The notes below the pieces were generated by a model. The model was not told the DNA's origin. It searched no databases and was given only the letters and a program-made list of their open reading frames with translations. This document shows positions 47,441 to 58,839 of a stretch of 64,000 nucleotides of DNA, piece by piece. This stretch comes from Leptasterias polaris (Eukaryota; Echinodermata; Asteroidea; Forcipulatida; Asteriidae). Each line of letters begins with the position of its first letter. Positions within the stretch are counted from its first letter, which is position 1. The stretch is from the NCBI GenBank assembly GCA_037783415.1, contig JAZGTN010000240.1:1-64000 (forward strand), in the 5' to 3' direction. Position numbers and translations under genes: made by a program.

Positions 47441-47514
47441 CAACGAAGCGCGCGACTGCAACTGGACCCTGCTGGGCGACTGAAGGCGCCGCATACAGTG
47501 CTTGCTGGTCTGCG
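47437..47514 (+). CDS. Possible first coding exon of the IRF-like gene
   Basis: ATG 47437 reads MATKRATATGPCWATEGAAY and on to a donor TCTGCG/GTGAAT. The phase (0) does not match the exon at 47782 (needs phase 1); a weaker donor at TACA/GTGCTT (47497) would. Low confidence. Confidence 0.25.
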
Positions 47515-47781
47515 GTGAATAATGTATTTTATCTCAAGCGATAAAATTAATTAATGTTGTTATTCAAACAGGAGTAAATCTTTTGTTCTCGTGAAAAGTG
47601 GAAAATTATATTCTGCTGCCATCTTGAGTGTTCAAATCTCCATACCAAGGAAATACACTTACTTAAAACTGGAAAAGGAAAGTTTTCTGAAGTGAATAAT
47701 TCTTGAGTTTGAGTCTGCCTTGAGAACACCTGAGAGACATGCTCAGTTGTCTTTTTCTCTTTTTCTCTTTTTGAATTACAG

Positions 47782-50700
47782 TTCAGCTACCTGGACTTGA
47801 TATGGAGTACCAACATCAGCATGTACCTATCCTTCTGCCTGACAGCTCAACAGCTGCCACGACATTTTGGGGTCCATCAGTGATACAACAGGGCATTTTG
47901 GAACCATTGTCGAATGCCACACCCATTGCAGTCATCAACCCACTGACCAATGAAATGGCTTCGTCAGCAACTGCCACACCAAGGATGACCAATCAAAACC
48001 CACATTGTATCAAGAGTCACGCTTGGACTGCACCAATCATTGAACCAGTGAATGACCACTCTAAGGTAGCAGTCCCAACAGCCAGTCAAATCAGTCCTAC
48101 CCTAGTAACGTCCTCAGCTCGCCCAGCGATTCAGTCTGATCCAAAGGAGAAGTCCAAGGCAAAGAAGAAGAAGAGGGGCCGACCTGAGCGGAAGACACCT
48201 TCATCCTCACCCTCATCATCATTGGTGCTGGAAAAGAAGAAGCAGAAGACGATCGACAGTCCAAAAGCCAAAGAGGAGTGTGGACTCCCACCCGGTACAG
48301 AGAATTTTTGTTTTCCCAAAGTTTTATTCCAAACATTTCATTTATTTTCGTTGTGAAGCCAAGAACTCTCAGAAAGCGAACTTAATCACTATACTAGCCA
48401 AGAACCCAATGGAGAGAAGACAAGGAAGGAAGTTTCTGTTTTAGAAGTGGGAGGAAAACCCCAGAGAATTATTCCAGGGAAAACCTAGACAGTCAGGTTG
48501 GGACTGAAAACCCAATCCTCGTAGTGACCTCGATGTGATTGGAACCAGGGGTCCTATAGAGGTGGAAGGTGAGGAAAGATACCTCTACACCAACCTGACC
48601 ACCCAGTAGTCTCTTATTGAAATGGCATCAGTTTTGGGAACAGGATGCTCATTTTTGGCCTTATGTTATTGAATCTTGGAAAGAATAAATCTAGATTTTT
48701 TCCACAAATTTCCATTTGTGCGGGTTGAATTTTATTTACCAACACATGACAGTCTCAAAAATATCAAATCAGAAAAAGCATTAAGAAAGACGTATGTGTA
48801 TATTTTTCATCTTGCCACAGTGGAACTCGTACACAGCCAGCGCTGTACAAACTTACAGTAGTATTCACTCAAACTTCTTGCGCTTTTTTTCACTCGAACA
48901 ACTGAGATGAAGATTAAGAAAAAGACCAAAGGGAGCTGTACACTGCATTTCTGGACTATGAGGCACAGATTAAGAATAAACAATCACTTCATGCCAGTAT
49001 TAAAAACAAAAATATCCAGGCCCATCAGCAATATAAGTTTTACCAATTTTGTGAGCTTCTTGAGTAATCGTTTTCCTTTGAAAATATCATTGTCACAAAA
49101 AAATCCTGATTCTAAAAATTAGCTGCAGGATTTGATGTTGTTTTGTGAGAAAATTGAGTAGGCACTAACCATGATTCACAGAACCTCAGCTGTGAGCCAA
49201 GACAGAATATTTGCAACAGTATGCTGGAATCTTGGAACGCTCAGACTTATCTCTTATTGAGCTGAATGTAATGACGAACAATAGTGGCAGCCTGTCCATT
49301 CTTGTTTGCCACATTTGTACAATGACAGGACAATGGTCTTGAATTGGGGGTTATACAATAACCACCGTAAAGGGATTTTACAAGGCATGTTGTTGCTCTT
49401 TTACGAGTAAAAGATGCGTAGGTGCCTGTGCACACTACACACTGGAAAATCCCGATAGGTTGGATGTCAGCCGTCTGGCTGTCAGCAATTCGTTTTTAGG
49501 AAAATCTGAAGTTCCTTTTGGCATTAAAAAACGTCTAACTTAAGTCTGTCCAGAAAAGATATGCGGATAAACAAATCATCAGACATGAAGTGGTTTTAAG
49601 AGAAATTCTAAAAAAGCTAACCACAAAGGGATATGTAAATTAATCTAAGGCTGCCGTTGTTGCTTGTACTCGACATCCAGCAAGAAAATAGCAAAGAAAG
49701 CTAAGCCTTTCACCTTATAAGCTTTGATTTTCCTTAAAGCTTGACTTGGCTCACTTCATCTTTTGTCTTGTGACAATTAATTTTGCTGGAATCCAATCCT
49801 TTATGTTTCAAATCAGACTCGGCTCATCTTGTTGTTTAATATAAATATTGAGAAAATAGAATTAGCTGTTGCAAACTGCTTACCAACCTAAATGACTTGT
49901 GGTATAAATGCAAACATTTGTTAATGGCCTGACGTTTCGACCCTAGCAGAGTCTTTCTCGAAGGCTAAAGTATAAATATTGTAATTTTCTGCATTAATTC
50001 TCACTCAACTTGAACTTTATTCTATATCATGCTGATGATTTCAATATTGAATTTCAGGCAATGAGCTTCACATTCAACTGTTCTATCAGGAAAACAAGCT
50101 TGAAGACAAGAAAATCAACAGTCAGGATGGTTTCTTGGTTTACCACAAGAAAGTGTGGAAGTTCCCTAATAGTGCTGATCTTGACCTCACCAGCATTGAG
50201 TTTCCAGTTTCAGGAGACTCCACCCAAGTTCAAAATGACCAAGAGTCACAAGAAGTTGACTGAAATGCTTTGGGATGCAATGACTAAAGGGTAGGTAGCC
50301 ATTTAAAATGGACGCCAATCGATGACCATAGTCACTTGACTCATAGTCTAGTACTATGTTGTCGTCAAGTACTTTTCAGTCGAGTATCGAGTGCTTCCCG
50401 GAGTACTAATGTGACTGAGTAGTACTCGAGTACGAGTACTTGGGCCATCGAGTAGGAGTACAAGTGTCTGAGTACCAAGTATTCTGATATCCAACTACTG
50501 GGTCCAACAGCCGAGCACCTAGTACTTGGATCTCCAAGTACAAGTACAAGTATGAGTACTTTATAAAAAGAAAGAATGCAAAATGAGGGAGACAAATATT
50601 TATTGGTTTTTCATTTTGACTAATTTCTAGACGGCAATAATGTGCTTGTCATGATAAATTTCATGGTAAAATCTTAAAGCCTACGGAAAACTGTTGACCG

Positions 50701-51024
50701 GGTACCAAGGCCAAGATCAGGGCAATGGAGGCCATGGCCTCCATGTTATTCCTGGACTGGTTTTGATTCAGTTATATCCTGATTCAGTTATAAGATGTTG
50801 TAAGATGACTCTAATGTATAGGTCTGTTCCCAACACTTGATTGCAGGGTTCATGTTTACCGTGATGAGAATGAAAACATCTACGTGGAGCGTTATTGCCA
50901 GAGTCATGTTATATGTTACACTACGGATCTTGGAGAAGATGACATCACTGACGACGTCCTTCAACGTCCTGATCCCCCTTTATCAGATCAAACTGGAGCA
51001 AGGAAAGAGAGTCAAGGTGTTTGA
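47782..51024 (+). CDS. IRF-association-domain-like protein, interrupted by a +1 frame change
   Basis: Exons 47782-48294, 50058-50290 and 50847-51024. Exon A encodes a Ser/Thr/Pro-rich segment with a basic nuclear-signal-like stretch (KEKSKAKKKKRGRPERK, which includes an AT-hook-like RGRPE). Exons B and C read NELHIQLFYQENKLED, DGFLVYHKKVWKFP, LTSIEFPVSGD, TEMLWDAMTKGVHVY and NIYVERYCQSHV. This order resembles the first half of the IRF association domain (strand, Gly turn, xxFP, L..L..G, xRxCQxxV). The second half is missing; the protein stops after an acidic tail. Frame A ends GTT GAC TGA in exon B, while the continuing frame needs one base skipped there. No IRF DNA-binding domain is seen. 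The assignment is by eye and tentative. Confidence 0.5.
48365..48607 (-). mobile_element. tRNA-derived SINE, minus strand
   Basis: Inverse complement of the same family as 43530-43790 (GGACTGAAAACCCAATCC, GGAAAACCC.AGAGAATTATTC), with a decayed B box (GATTGGAACCAGGGGTCC). It lies in the first intron of the IRF-like gene. Confidence 0.8.
50340..50570. repeat. AGTACT/GAGTAC-rich low-complexity segment
   Basis: Dense GAGTACT, CGAGTAC and AAGTAC words give many short overlapping palindromes. It lies in the last intron of the IRF-like gene. A shorter stretch of the same kind lies at 21485-21545. Confidence 0.7.
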
Positions 51025-51259
51025 CAACAACAGTTTTTCCAAAAAGGACCAAATTAAGGACAATGTGTTTACAGGCTGAACATTGTGCATGGTTTTCACA
51101 ATTTTCTCTTGACTCGCACAACAGATTACGCCCATTTTCACAGATTTGCTATTTCACTTATGTGGTTTATCACACTTATGTGGTTTATCACACAAAACAT
51201 TAACACTTTCTTTCAACTTTTTTGTCAGCTCTACCAATCCTATATACATGTAACACGTG

Positions 51260-52130
51260 TACAAAAGTTAACATAGTTAAATACAGTATTAGTATTTTTC
51301 ATGGTACAAAGACAAAAGTTAAAACGGTTTGGACAGTCTCATCTTCAGCTATGATTTGATCGGCAGTGAGGGTGCTGTAAGTGTGTGGAGGGGAGAGGGT
51401 GCAAAGGTAGCATCTCCTCCCCACCCCACCCAAACACACCCAAGCGGTATACGCCTGCAATCGTGGACCTCCTATTGTCCCTGTTTTGTTTATACTCTAA
51501 CTTTTTTGCAACAGCTCCTATTGGTTTTGTACACGTTTTCCAACCGTGGACCTTTCCCGAACCGTGGACCTATTGTCCTCTTTTGTTATAGGTCCCCGGT
51601 TTGAATGTGTATACCTACTCACACACACTTACACATACTGAATCTGAGTTTTATTTAGAATGAGTTGGCGTTCTTTGCACTCAGTTTGACCACTACTATC
51701 TCATTCTTGTTTTTAGTAGGATTTGAAACTTTGCATAGTGAAAATACAATGTAGTGAGTGTTTCAGTAACACCCTGTACAAGAGTAGGATTTGAAACTTT
51801 GTATGGTTGTTTTAATGTTTTAGAAATCATATTTGACAAAGATGGTTTATCCAGCCTGTGAAGATTATTTTGGTTTAAAGTTACTCTAACAAATGTTGGC
51901 ACTGGAAGACCGAAACATTTAGAATTTTGTTTCTTCTCTGAATTAGTCTTGTTAAAATCAAAAGAACCATTTAATTGCACCTGTGCTTATGTCAGGCACA
52001 ATGCCTGGTGTAAATGGATGTGTACATAAATGCTATTATTATTGTATTAGTTTATAATGTGGCGCCAAGACAGTAACTCATTTGTATAGCTTAACTAAAT
52101 GTCACCAACTGTTGACAGTTGTTTTTGTTC
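51260..52130. other. 3' flank of the IRF-like gene, no further gene seen
   Basis: Contains imperfect small repeats (CCGTGGACC at 51543 and 51562; GTAGGATTTGAAACTTTG at 51716 and 51785). No coding exon recognised. Confidence 0.5.
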
Positions 52131-52141
52131 AGTGTCTTAAA

Positions 52142-52406
52142 AGCCCTTTTCACACTACTCTATTCCTGGGGGGCAACCCCAGGGACTAACGGCCGACCCT
52201 TTCACACTTGGATCACTTTACCCCTGATCTACCCCAAATGGGCATACCCCGGGGAATAGCCACCACTGCTCTGGAGTAGGGGTAAAACCCTGGGGTGTTC
52301 TTGAAGTGTGAACATGCACCGGGATAACCCTGGTGGGGTAAAAAACTCCTGAGGCCTCCCCGGGACTGTATTCCACAGGGATAAGAGATACAGTGTGAAA
52401 AGGGCT
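52142..52406. mobile_element. MITE with 15-bp perfect TIRs
   Basis: AGCCCTTTTCACACT (52142-52156) and AGTGTGAAAAGGGCT (52392-52406) bound 265 bp of C/G-richer, partly self-complementary sequence (CCCCGGGG, CCCTGGGG). Possible AAA direct repeat at the ends. No ORF. Confidence 0.85.
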
Positions 52407-52419
52407 AAAGATGAAAGTT

Positions 52420-53635
52420 TATGACTTCCTCCACTTTTGGACAAAATTATTTAGTATTACAGTTATTTAGTTATTTAGTAAACTTTGCAATATATTCTGG
52501 CAATGTATCTTTGAGTTATTCCTATTTTATTGTACATGTTGAATTAGTTTTATTTATCAAAGTCTTGCTTTGAGAGCTACCAATATTCCAACAATATTTT
52601 TAACTGTTGGATGTAAAAAATGTAGAAAAATAGTTGTGAAAAGTTTAAGAGGGTGCACAATCAAAATTGTGCGTCAATCTTTATTTGTAAAGTACATGTA
52701 ATAATAGAAGGAAAACTGACTGCCTAAAACCTTTGAAAGGATTTTGAAAACACATAAAAACACTTCTTTGAAGGAAGTAAGACAATAGTTTGAGTTTAAA
52801 AAAATTCATAATTATACCTTAAATAAAATAAATTTGATATCTTCAGTATTGTTTAAAGGGAGTTTGGCAATACTATTTTATTTGTTATACATCAACAAAC
52901 ATTATTATTAGATTTTAGATTTTTGTTTCTTAATAAGTAGATTGTATTTTCAATGTGGAGAGTAGTTGAATCTTTACAGGGTTGAAGTATAAAGATTTGT
53001 CTGATGTACATAATTTGTCTTTCTAATTTTAAAACGAACCTCCAGTTTCTAGTTTCTTAATAATGAATTGATGCTTATCAATGAAAATATTTTTGAAAGG
53101 GCTTAAAAGGTATGAAATAAAACTATTTACCTTAAAGAGAAATTACATCATTGGTTATTTTGTTGTATTTTTCAACAACAAAAAAGTGGATTTAATATGA
53201 AATTGCTTTTCTCCGACCTGTTTAGATTTGTGTCTATGACTGCGGAGAAAATTGAGAGCAAATGTGATGATTTTAAGCTCTTGGACAGATCTTGTTGTTT
53301 TAAAACTCAATGTTCAAATGATGGTTGGCCGACCATCGCTTCAAAAAGTCACAAAATTGCAATATTCTTTAAAATGAAACACCTGGAATAATTTACTTTC
53401 AGTCAAGTAAGTTATTTATTTGTAACTTTGAAGTACATTTGTTCTGGTTTATAAATGATGTCGTCTACCTTTGGTTATGTATAATTATTTTTCTTTTTTG
53501 AACACAATAAATGGAATTGTATTACTCCATGACAAATGGAAACAATGTTCAGACAAGGCATTAATTAAAGTCAAAGGTTGACACTTTTGTTTAGGGGTTA
53601 GTAAGCATGATTTAAACATTGAGAAGAGGCTAACA
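52420..53635. other. AT-rich spacer, no gene recognised
   Basis: Only one short frame (53197-53391) without recognisable motifs. An AATAAA near 53506 may be incidental. Confidence 0.5.
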
Positions 53636-53639
53636 TTGG

Positions 53640-54330
53640 TGTATCAAGGGATGGGACCCGATATAGGGGTGGGGCCAGGTATCAAGGACTTGATGCATGG
53701 GTTAGACTGGATAACAAGGGGTACGAATTAATGTAAGGGTGTGGCTGGGTTACAAGGGATAGGGCGGGGATGGGTAACAAGGGGTATGACTTAATGTTGG
53801 GGTGGGGCTGGGTAACAAGGGGTATGACTTTGTGTAGGGGGTGTGAGGCTGGGTAACAAGTGGTAGTGTAGGGGTGGGACTGATGGGTATCAAGGGGGTA
53901 TAACTTAATGTATGGGTGGGGCTGGGTAACAAGGGGTCGTGTAGGGGTGGGGCTGGGTAACAATGAGGTATGACTTTGTGTAGGGGGTGTGAGGCTGGGT
54001 AACAAGTGGTAGTGTAAGGGTGGGACTGGGTATCAAGGGGGTATAATTGTACGGGTGGGGCTGGGTAACAAGGGGTAGGATTTAATGTAGTGGTGGGGCT
54101 GGGTAACAAGGGGTAGTGTAGGGGTGGGGCTGGGTAACAAGGAGGTATGACTTTATGTAGGGGGTGTGGGGCTGGGTAACAAGTGGTAGTGTAAGGGTGC
54201 GGGACTGGGTATCAAGGGGTAGAACTTAATGTAGGGGTATACAGGGCTGGGTAACAAGGGGTATGACTTAATGTAGGGGTGGGGCCAGGTATCAAGAGGT
54301 GGGACTTGGTGAAGTGGTGGGACTCCGCAA
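53640..54330. repeat. G-rich minisatellite
   Basis: About twenty units of 30-42 bp around GGGGTGGGGCTGGGTAACAA and GGGGTATGACTTAATGTA, all on one strand. A higher-order period is visible: the GGGGGTGTGAGGCTGGGTAA block recurs near 53837 and 53981. Long reading frames on the minus strand are repeat artefacts. Confidence 0.9.
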
Positions 54331-54334
54331 TAAA

Positions 54335-54775
54335 ACTTAGACTGAGGGAGTTAAGAATGGGTAATTGTTAAGTTAAGGGTTAAGGTTTGAGGTATGGGAA
54401 TGTTTAAAAGGGTATTTATTCTCTAAAAAGATATATTTTGTACATACACATTTTATAACTCACACCACCATCTCGTCTGTACCATACACCAGCTTAGATC
54501 ACTAAAAGAAACTCAATCCTATTTTTCTTTTGAAATGAAATAAGAATTTGTTTAGTTATTAACTACTTTTATTTATTTATATTATTTTAAACATTATTTG
54601 AACATTTTACATTGCTTTTACTGTAATATTAAAATTCTGAATTTTGAATACTCTAAGACTCAAAAGACTAAATTATTGTTCATCTAACATAAATTACAGA
54701 ATATATTAAAAAACTCTTTAGTTTTTGGTAATAAAGTTTTTAAAATAATAAAAGAGTAACATTCGTGTTTATGTG
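54335..54775. other. AT-rich spacer, no gene recognised
   Basis: Low-complexity A/T sequence upstream of the candidate first exon. Confidence 0.5.
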
Positions 54776-54784
54776 TATCACAAG

Positions 54785-54850
54785 AGGGCGCCAAATAAAG
54801 ACTAGCTCTTTAAATCTGCAGCTCGAGCGTGGCCCAACAAGTGGGCAAGG
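54785..54850 (+). other. Candidate first exon upstream of exon-like copies 7-9
   Basis: GAGGGCGCCAAATAAAGAC, CTCGAGCGTGG and GTGGGCAAG/GTAAGTTC: a GC-richer segment ending in an excellent donor, followed within 500 bp by exon-like copy 7 and then copies 8 and 9. It has no ATG, so it would be a 5' UTR exon. Confidence 0.35.
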
Positions 54851-55264
54851 TAAGTTCAATTTTTTCTTCTTTTACCATGTTTTTCCTTCATTTCAATGCA
54901 TAATATTGTATCTGTAGAATTTTAGCCGTTTGTTGTTGAAACAATTAAGACTGATACTCTTGCATACTGTAGCTTCGCAGAGTAACAACACATTTTAGCC
55001 CGGTGTAAAAACGCTAAGAAAAATAAGAGTTCTACAACAGGTCAGTACAACAGCACAGGCTAATGAAAAATATAGAGGAACCTGACTGTGTTAAACTTTT
55101 ACATTCTCATGAAAACATTATAAAAGAATCACTCAGGTTTGCCAACAAATTTGCAGGCTTTTTAAATGTATGGCTGACTGGAGGCAAGTCAGTGGAAACA
55201 CAACTTGTGCAACTGCAAGGCCTGCCTGATGATGTATAAATTCAATCTTTTGTTTGTGTTACAG

Positions 55265-55357
55265 TAAGGCTTGCCATCTCCGATGAGATCTACCCGTCAA
55301 CATGTAGATGTCTAATACACTGGTCTTTTATAAAGGAACAGCGCTCTCCAGTAAAAG
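55265..55357 (+). other. Repeated exon-like unit, copy 7
   Basis: Acceptor TTGTGTTACAG, donor AGTAAAAG/GTAAATT. Open: RLAISDEIYPSTCRC and onward. It is the first internal exon after the candidate first exon at 54790-54850. Confidence 0.5.
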
Positions 55358-55727
55358 GTAAATTCCTTTAAAGTTTGAAATGAGATTTTGTTATGAAAAT
55401 GCCATTAAATATAGATTTAATTCATTCTGAGAAAACTGTGTCAGGCATTTGACGGTTCCCCCAAATAACTGTTGGGCATTTAGATTGCAACAATTATAAA
55501 AACAACGCAGCATTATTGCAACAATCAAAATAATCTTGATATGAAATAGTTCAGTCCAAACATTTTGGTGCTATTTTCGATGTTGTTTTTCTTAACTTAG
55601 CTTTAATTTTAAGTGTAGACAAAGTCCAAAGGTAAAAGGAAGTTGTCTGAAACTGACACTTTTAATGATGGATAATAATTAACATTTAGCTACATGTTGC
55701 AAATTGTGTGATTTGTTTGTGTTGCAG

Positions 55728-55817
55728 AAAGACTCACCGCCTCTGAAAGATCTACCGTCCAATAAGTTGGTGTCGTAGACCAGCATACGATGACAGAGCT
55801 GCACTTTCAAATGCAAG
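55728..55817 (+). other. Repeated exon-like unit, copy 8
   Basis: Acceptor TGTGTTGCAG, donor ATGCAAG/GTTGGA. The common frame has a stop after RLTASERSTVQ. Confidence 0.45.
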
Positions 55818-56557
55818 GTTGGAATTCTCTAAAGATAAACTTTATTCATTTGACTTCTTGTTCCAAATAGAGTTCTGTAATATTTGTGCAGAATGTTTGT
55901 TAATTGGCTCTTGGGGGGCAATCATTTCAGAAGTGAAAGGCTAGGTTGTTTTTGTGTGTGTAGCAGGCCTGGAATTTCATCTCTGAAAGGGCAAGGCCAT
56001 TTTGATTTTGCAAAGGGCACTTGTATTGGAAAATCATAAAGTCTATGGGAAACTTTTGAAAGGGCACTAAGGCCAAGACCAGGGCAACGAAGGCCATGGC
56101 CTCCGTGGCCTCCGTGTAATTCCAGGCCTGGTGTAGGGGTTATAAAAGATTTGGGGAAAGTCCCTGAGGGTGCTTCATGTTAAACACAAGTATGAATACA
56201 GGTTCTTAACTTTTTGTAATTTATATTTTGGTATGTTGTTTGCTGGATAAGTTTCATTTTTAGAGAGAGAGTTCATTGATAATAAAGTTCATGCCTGCAC
56301 CAATCCTCATGAGAACACTCACAGCGTTTGGCATCCTTCAAAAGCATTTTCACTGATATAGATTGCAACAATCAAAATAATCCTGAAATGCATGAATTCC
56401 TCCAAACACTTTTTTGCTGCTTACTGAATTGTTTTCTTAACTTATTCTTGTATGAAATTATAACAATACTGCAAATGTAAAAGCAAGTAATCTGAACCTA
56501 ACTGGGATTTTTGATTATGGGTAATGTCACAAATTGTTCATTTTATTTGTATTTCAG

Positions 56558-56653
56558 TCAGGCTTAGCATCTCCAAAAACATCTACCATCAACAAGTAGA
56601 TGTCCAAGACCAGCCTACATGTATGAAGAAGTAGCTGCGCTCTTCTGTAAAAG
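56558..56653 (+). other. Repeated exon-like unit, copy 9
   Basis: Acceptor TTGTATTTCAG, donor TGTAAAAG/GTGAATT. Reads RLSISKNIYHQQVDVQ and onward to a late stop. Confidence 0.5.
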
Positions 56654-57591
56654 GTGAATTCCCCCAAAGTATACTTTATTATTTACCCCTGGTCCCAAAT
56701 GGAGATCTGTAATAATATTGCAAAATGCCAATGTTGCTTTTGTTAACTTAAGTCATTTTCTTGTAGCATACCATTTCATTCAAAGATATTGGTATGATCT
56801 GTTTGGCAACAATTTCTGAGTTGAAATGCTGGGTTTTTTGTTTTGTTTTCTTCATGTTTTTAAGATTTTTGAGGAAAGTCCCAAAGGATGTTAAACACAA
56901 ATATATTAGAAATGAGTAACTTTTGGCAATTTAAACTTTGGTATTTTATTTGCTAGATAATAAGACAAGTTCCGAGATCGCGAGAGAGCTAAGAGAACTG
57001 TCACAGACATTTGGCATCCTTCAAAATCATTGTTGTGTATTTTTGATTTCAATAATCAAAACAATCCTGAAATAAGGGTGTCCTCTTGGGGTAGTTCCCC
57101 TGGGTATCAGCAGCATTGCCGCCTATCGCCGGAGGGGTTCACAACACTACTGCTACAAGCCTTTGAAGAACTGACAGAAAATGTGGCATCTGTGGTTGCA
57201 AAACCTACATGGTCCCTTCTGAACTGTCCATTACCTCCAGAACAAGCTGACTATGGGTAATTTTTTTGAGGCTGGAGACGCAATATCTATAATTATCTCT
57301 GATGAGTTTTGCGACACGAAAGAGGTACCTGACAACGAGTTTGTGCGGACATGCCATCTTCCACTGTTGCTACAAGTTTTTCTGTCATGCCTACCCTCAA
57401 ACATTCATCAATCCATGGGAGACCAGTGGTTTCCAGGATATATGCCACCTATGACCCCGAAGAAAGGATAAGAAATAGTTAAAAATCAAGTAAAAGACGA
57501 TGGTGCCTGTAAACACAAAAATCTTTGAATTTGCACATTACAATATTTTTCTTGTCTAACATTTGTTATCCTTAAACTTTACCTTTCAGAT

Positions 57592-57690
57592 GCCAGAGAC
57601 AAAGCTAGTAGTTACCAGAAATCAAGTGCAAATGGAATCATCTCTACTGACATCTTGAATGCTACAGGGTATAAGGGAGAGCAACATGTA
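57592..57690 (+). other. Exon-like unit ARDxASSxxKSSANGI, copy 1
   Basis: Acceptor ACTTTACCTTTCAG, then ARDKASSYQKSSANGIIS and TDILNATGYKGEQH, with GT at the end (CATG/TATGTA is poor). Paralogue at 58368; a much-decayed third copy follows the same acceptor at about 47173. Confidence 0.4.
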
Positions 57691-58367
57691 TGTAAACTTC
57701 AGTATCATCAAAACATCTCAGCTGTTCATCAATAGCAATCATGAATGAACAACCAAGCCATCTGTTGTCTAAAACTGTAAGATATAGATGTGTTTATAGT
57801 TCGATGTTTTGATGTTTTCTGTTATCGTGGAATAGTGTGCTGTTTTTGCGGCACTATACATTTAACGTCTTGTAAATAAGTACACCATTGCAAGCCCCCC
57901 CCCATCACCCCGACGATTTTCTCACCATCGGGAGGGCTCCTCTGGCTCCCTCCCCAGTCGGGAGAGATTTAAGCTCAGAATATTTCACCCATACCTTCCC
58001 TGAAAGATATTAGAAAGAAGAAAACAAATGTTAGTATCTTTAAAAGAAAAATACATGTTGAACTTTCTCCCAGCTAGACTGGCTATGTCTAAGACAAGAA
58101 ATGGTTAAAAATTCAAGTGAAAAACAATGTTAGTGTTTATTTCGGGTGGTGTCCTCGAACTGTGATGGCTCTCAATAGGGTTCTGTCCTTCATTGCTGTC
58201 CATAGCTCTGCTGTCTCCAGTCCAGTGTCTTTCTTCAAAACATCTAAGTAGGTCAACTTTGGTCTCATTGAAAAACAATGATGACTGTAAAAAGAAAAAA
58301 CTGGGATTTTCCCCATTGCAATTTTTGGCTTGTGTTAACAATTATGTCTGTAAACTTTACCTTTCAG

Positions 58368-58460
58368 GTGCCAGAGATGAAGCTAACAGTTCCCTGAAAT
58401 CAAGTGCAAATGGAATCATCTATACTGACACCTTGAAGGCTACATGGTACATGTATAAAG
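58368..58460 (+). other. Exon-like unit ARDxASSxxKSSANGI, copy 2
   Basis: Acceptor ACTTTACCTTTCAG, then ARDEANSSLKSSANGIIY and TDTLKATWYMYK. Downstream similarity to copy 1 (TCTCAGCTGTTCATCAATAG) continues outside the reading frame. Confidence 0.4.
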
Positions 58461-58732
58461 CAATGTGTATGACATCAGCATCTTCAAGTCATCTCAGCTG
58501 TTCATCAATAGCAATCATGAAAGAACAACCGAGCCATCTGCTCTCTTCAATTGTAAGATAATGTAGATGTGTTAGTTTGATGTTTTAATGTTTTCTGTTA
58601 TCATCTTATTATGGGCTGTTATTGCAGCACTATACAGTTAACCTCTTGTAAATAAGTACACCATTGCAAGCAAGCACATACGCGTTTTTGGAGCTATTTA
58701 GTTGCAGACCTTAGAGCCTTGGTGGTGCCTCG

Positions 58733-58785
58733 ATCCGATATGCTGTGCCTCGATCCGTTATGTTGTGCCTCGATCCGAGATTCGG
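58733..58785. repeat. Three 21-bp direct repeats
   Basis: GTGCCTCGATCCG followed by A/T-rich spacer, three times in tandem, just left of the GC-rich block. Confidence 0.9.
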
Positions 58786-58839
58786 AATAAATGGTGGAAT
58801 AAACACGGAAAATTCTGAATAATTAAAGGGACCTGGACA

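Noticed and set aside
53682..54109. Long minus-strand frames rich in Pro, Thr and Ser (LPSPTPT type)
   Set aside because: They are translations of the G-rich minisatellite; there is no start context, splice support or non-repeat sequence.
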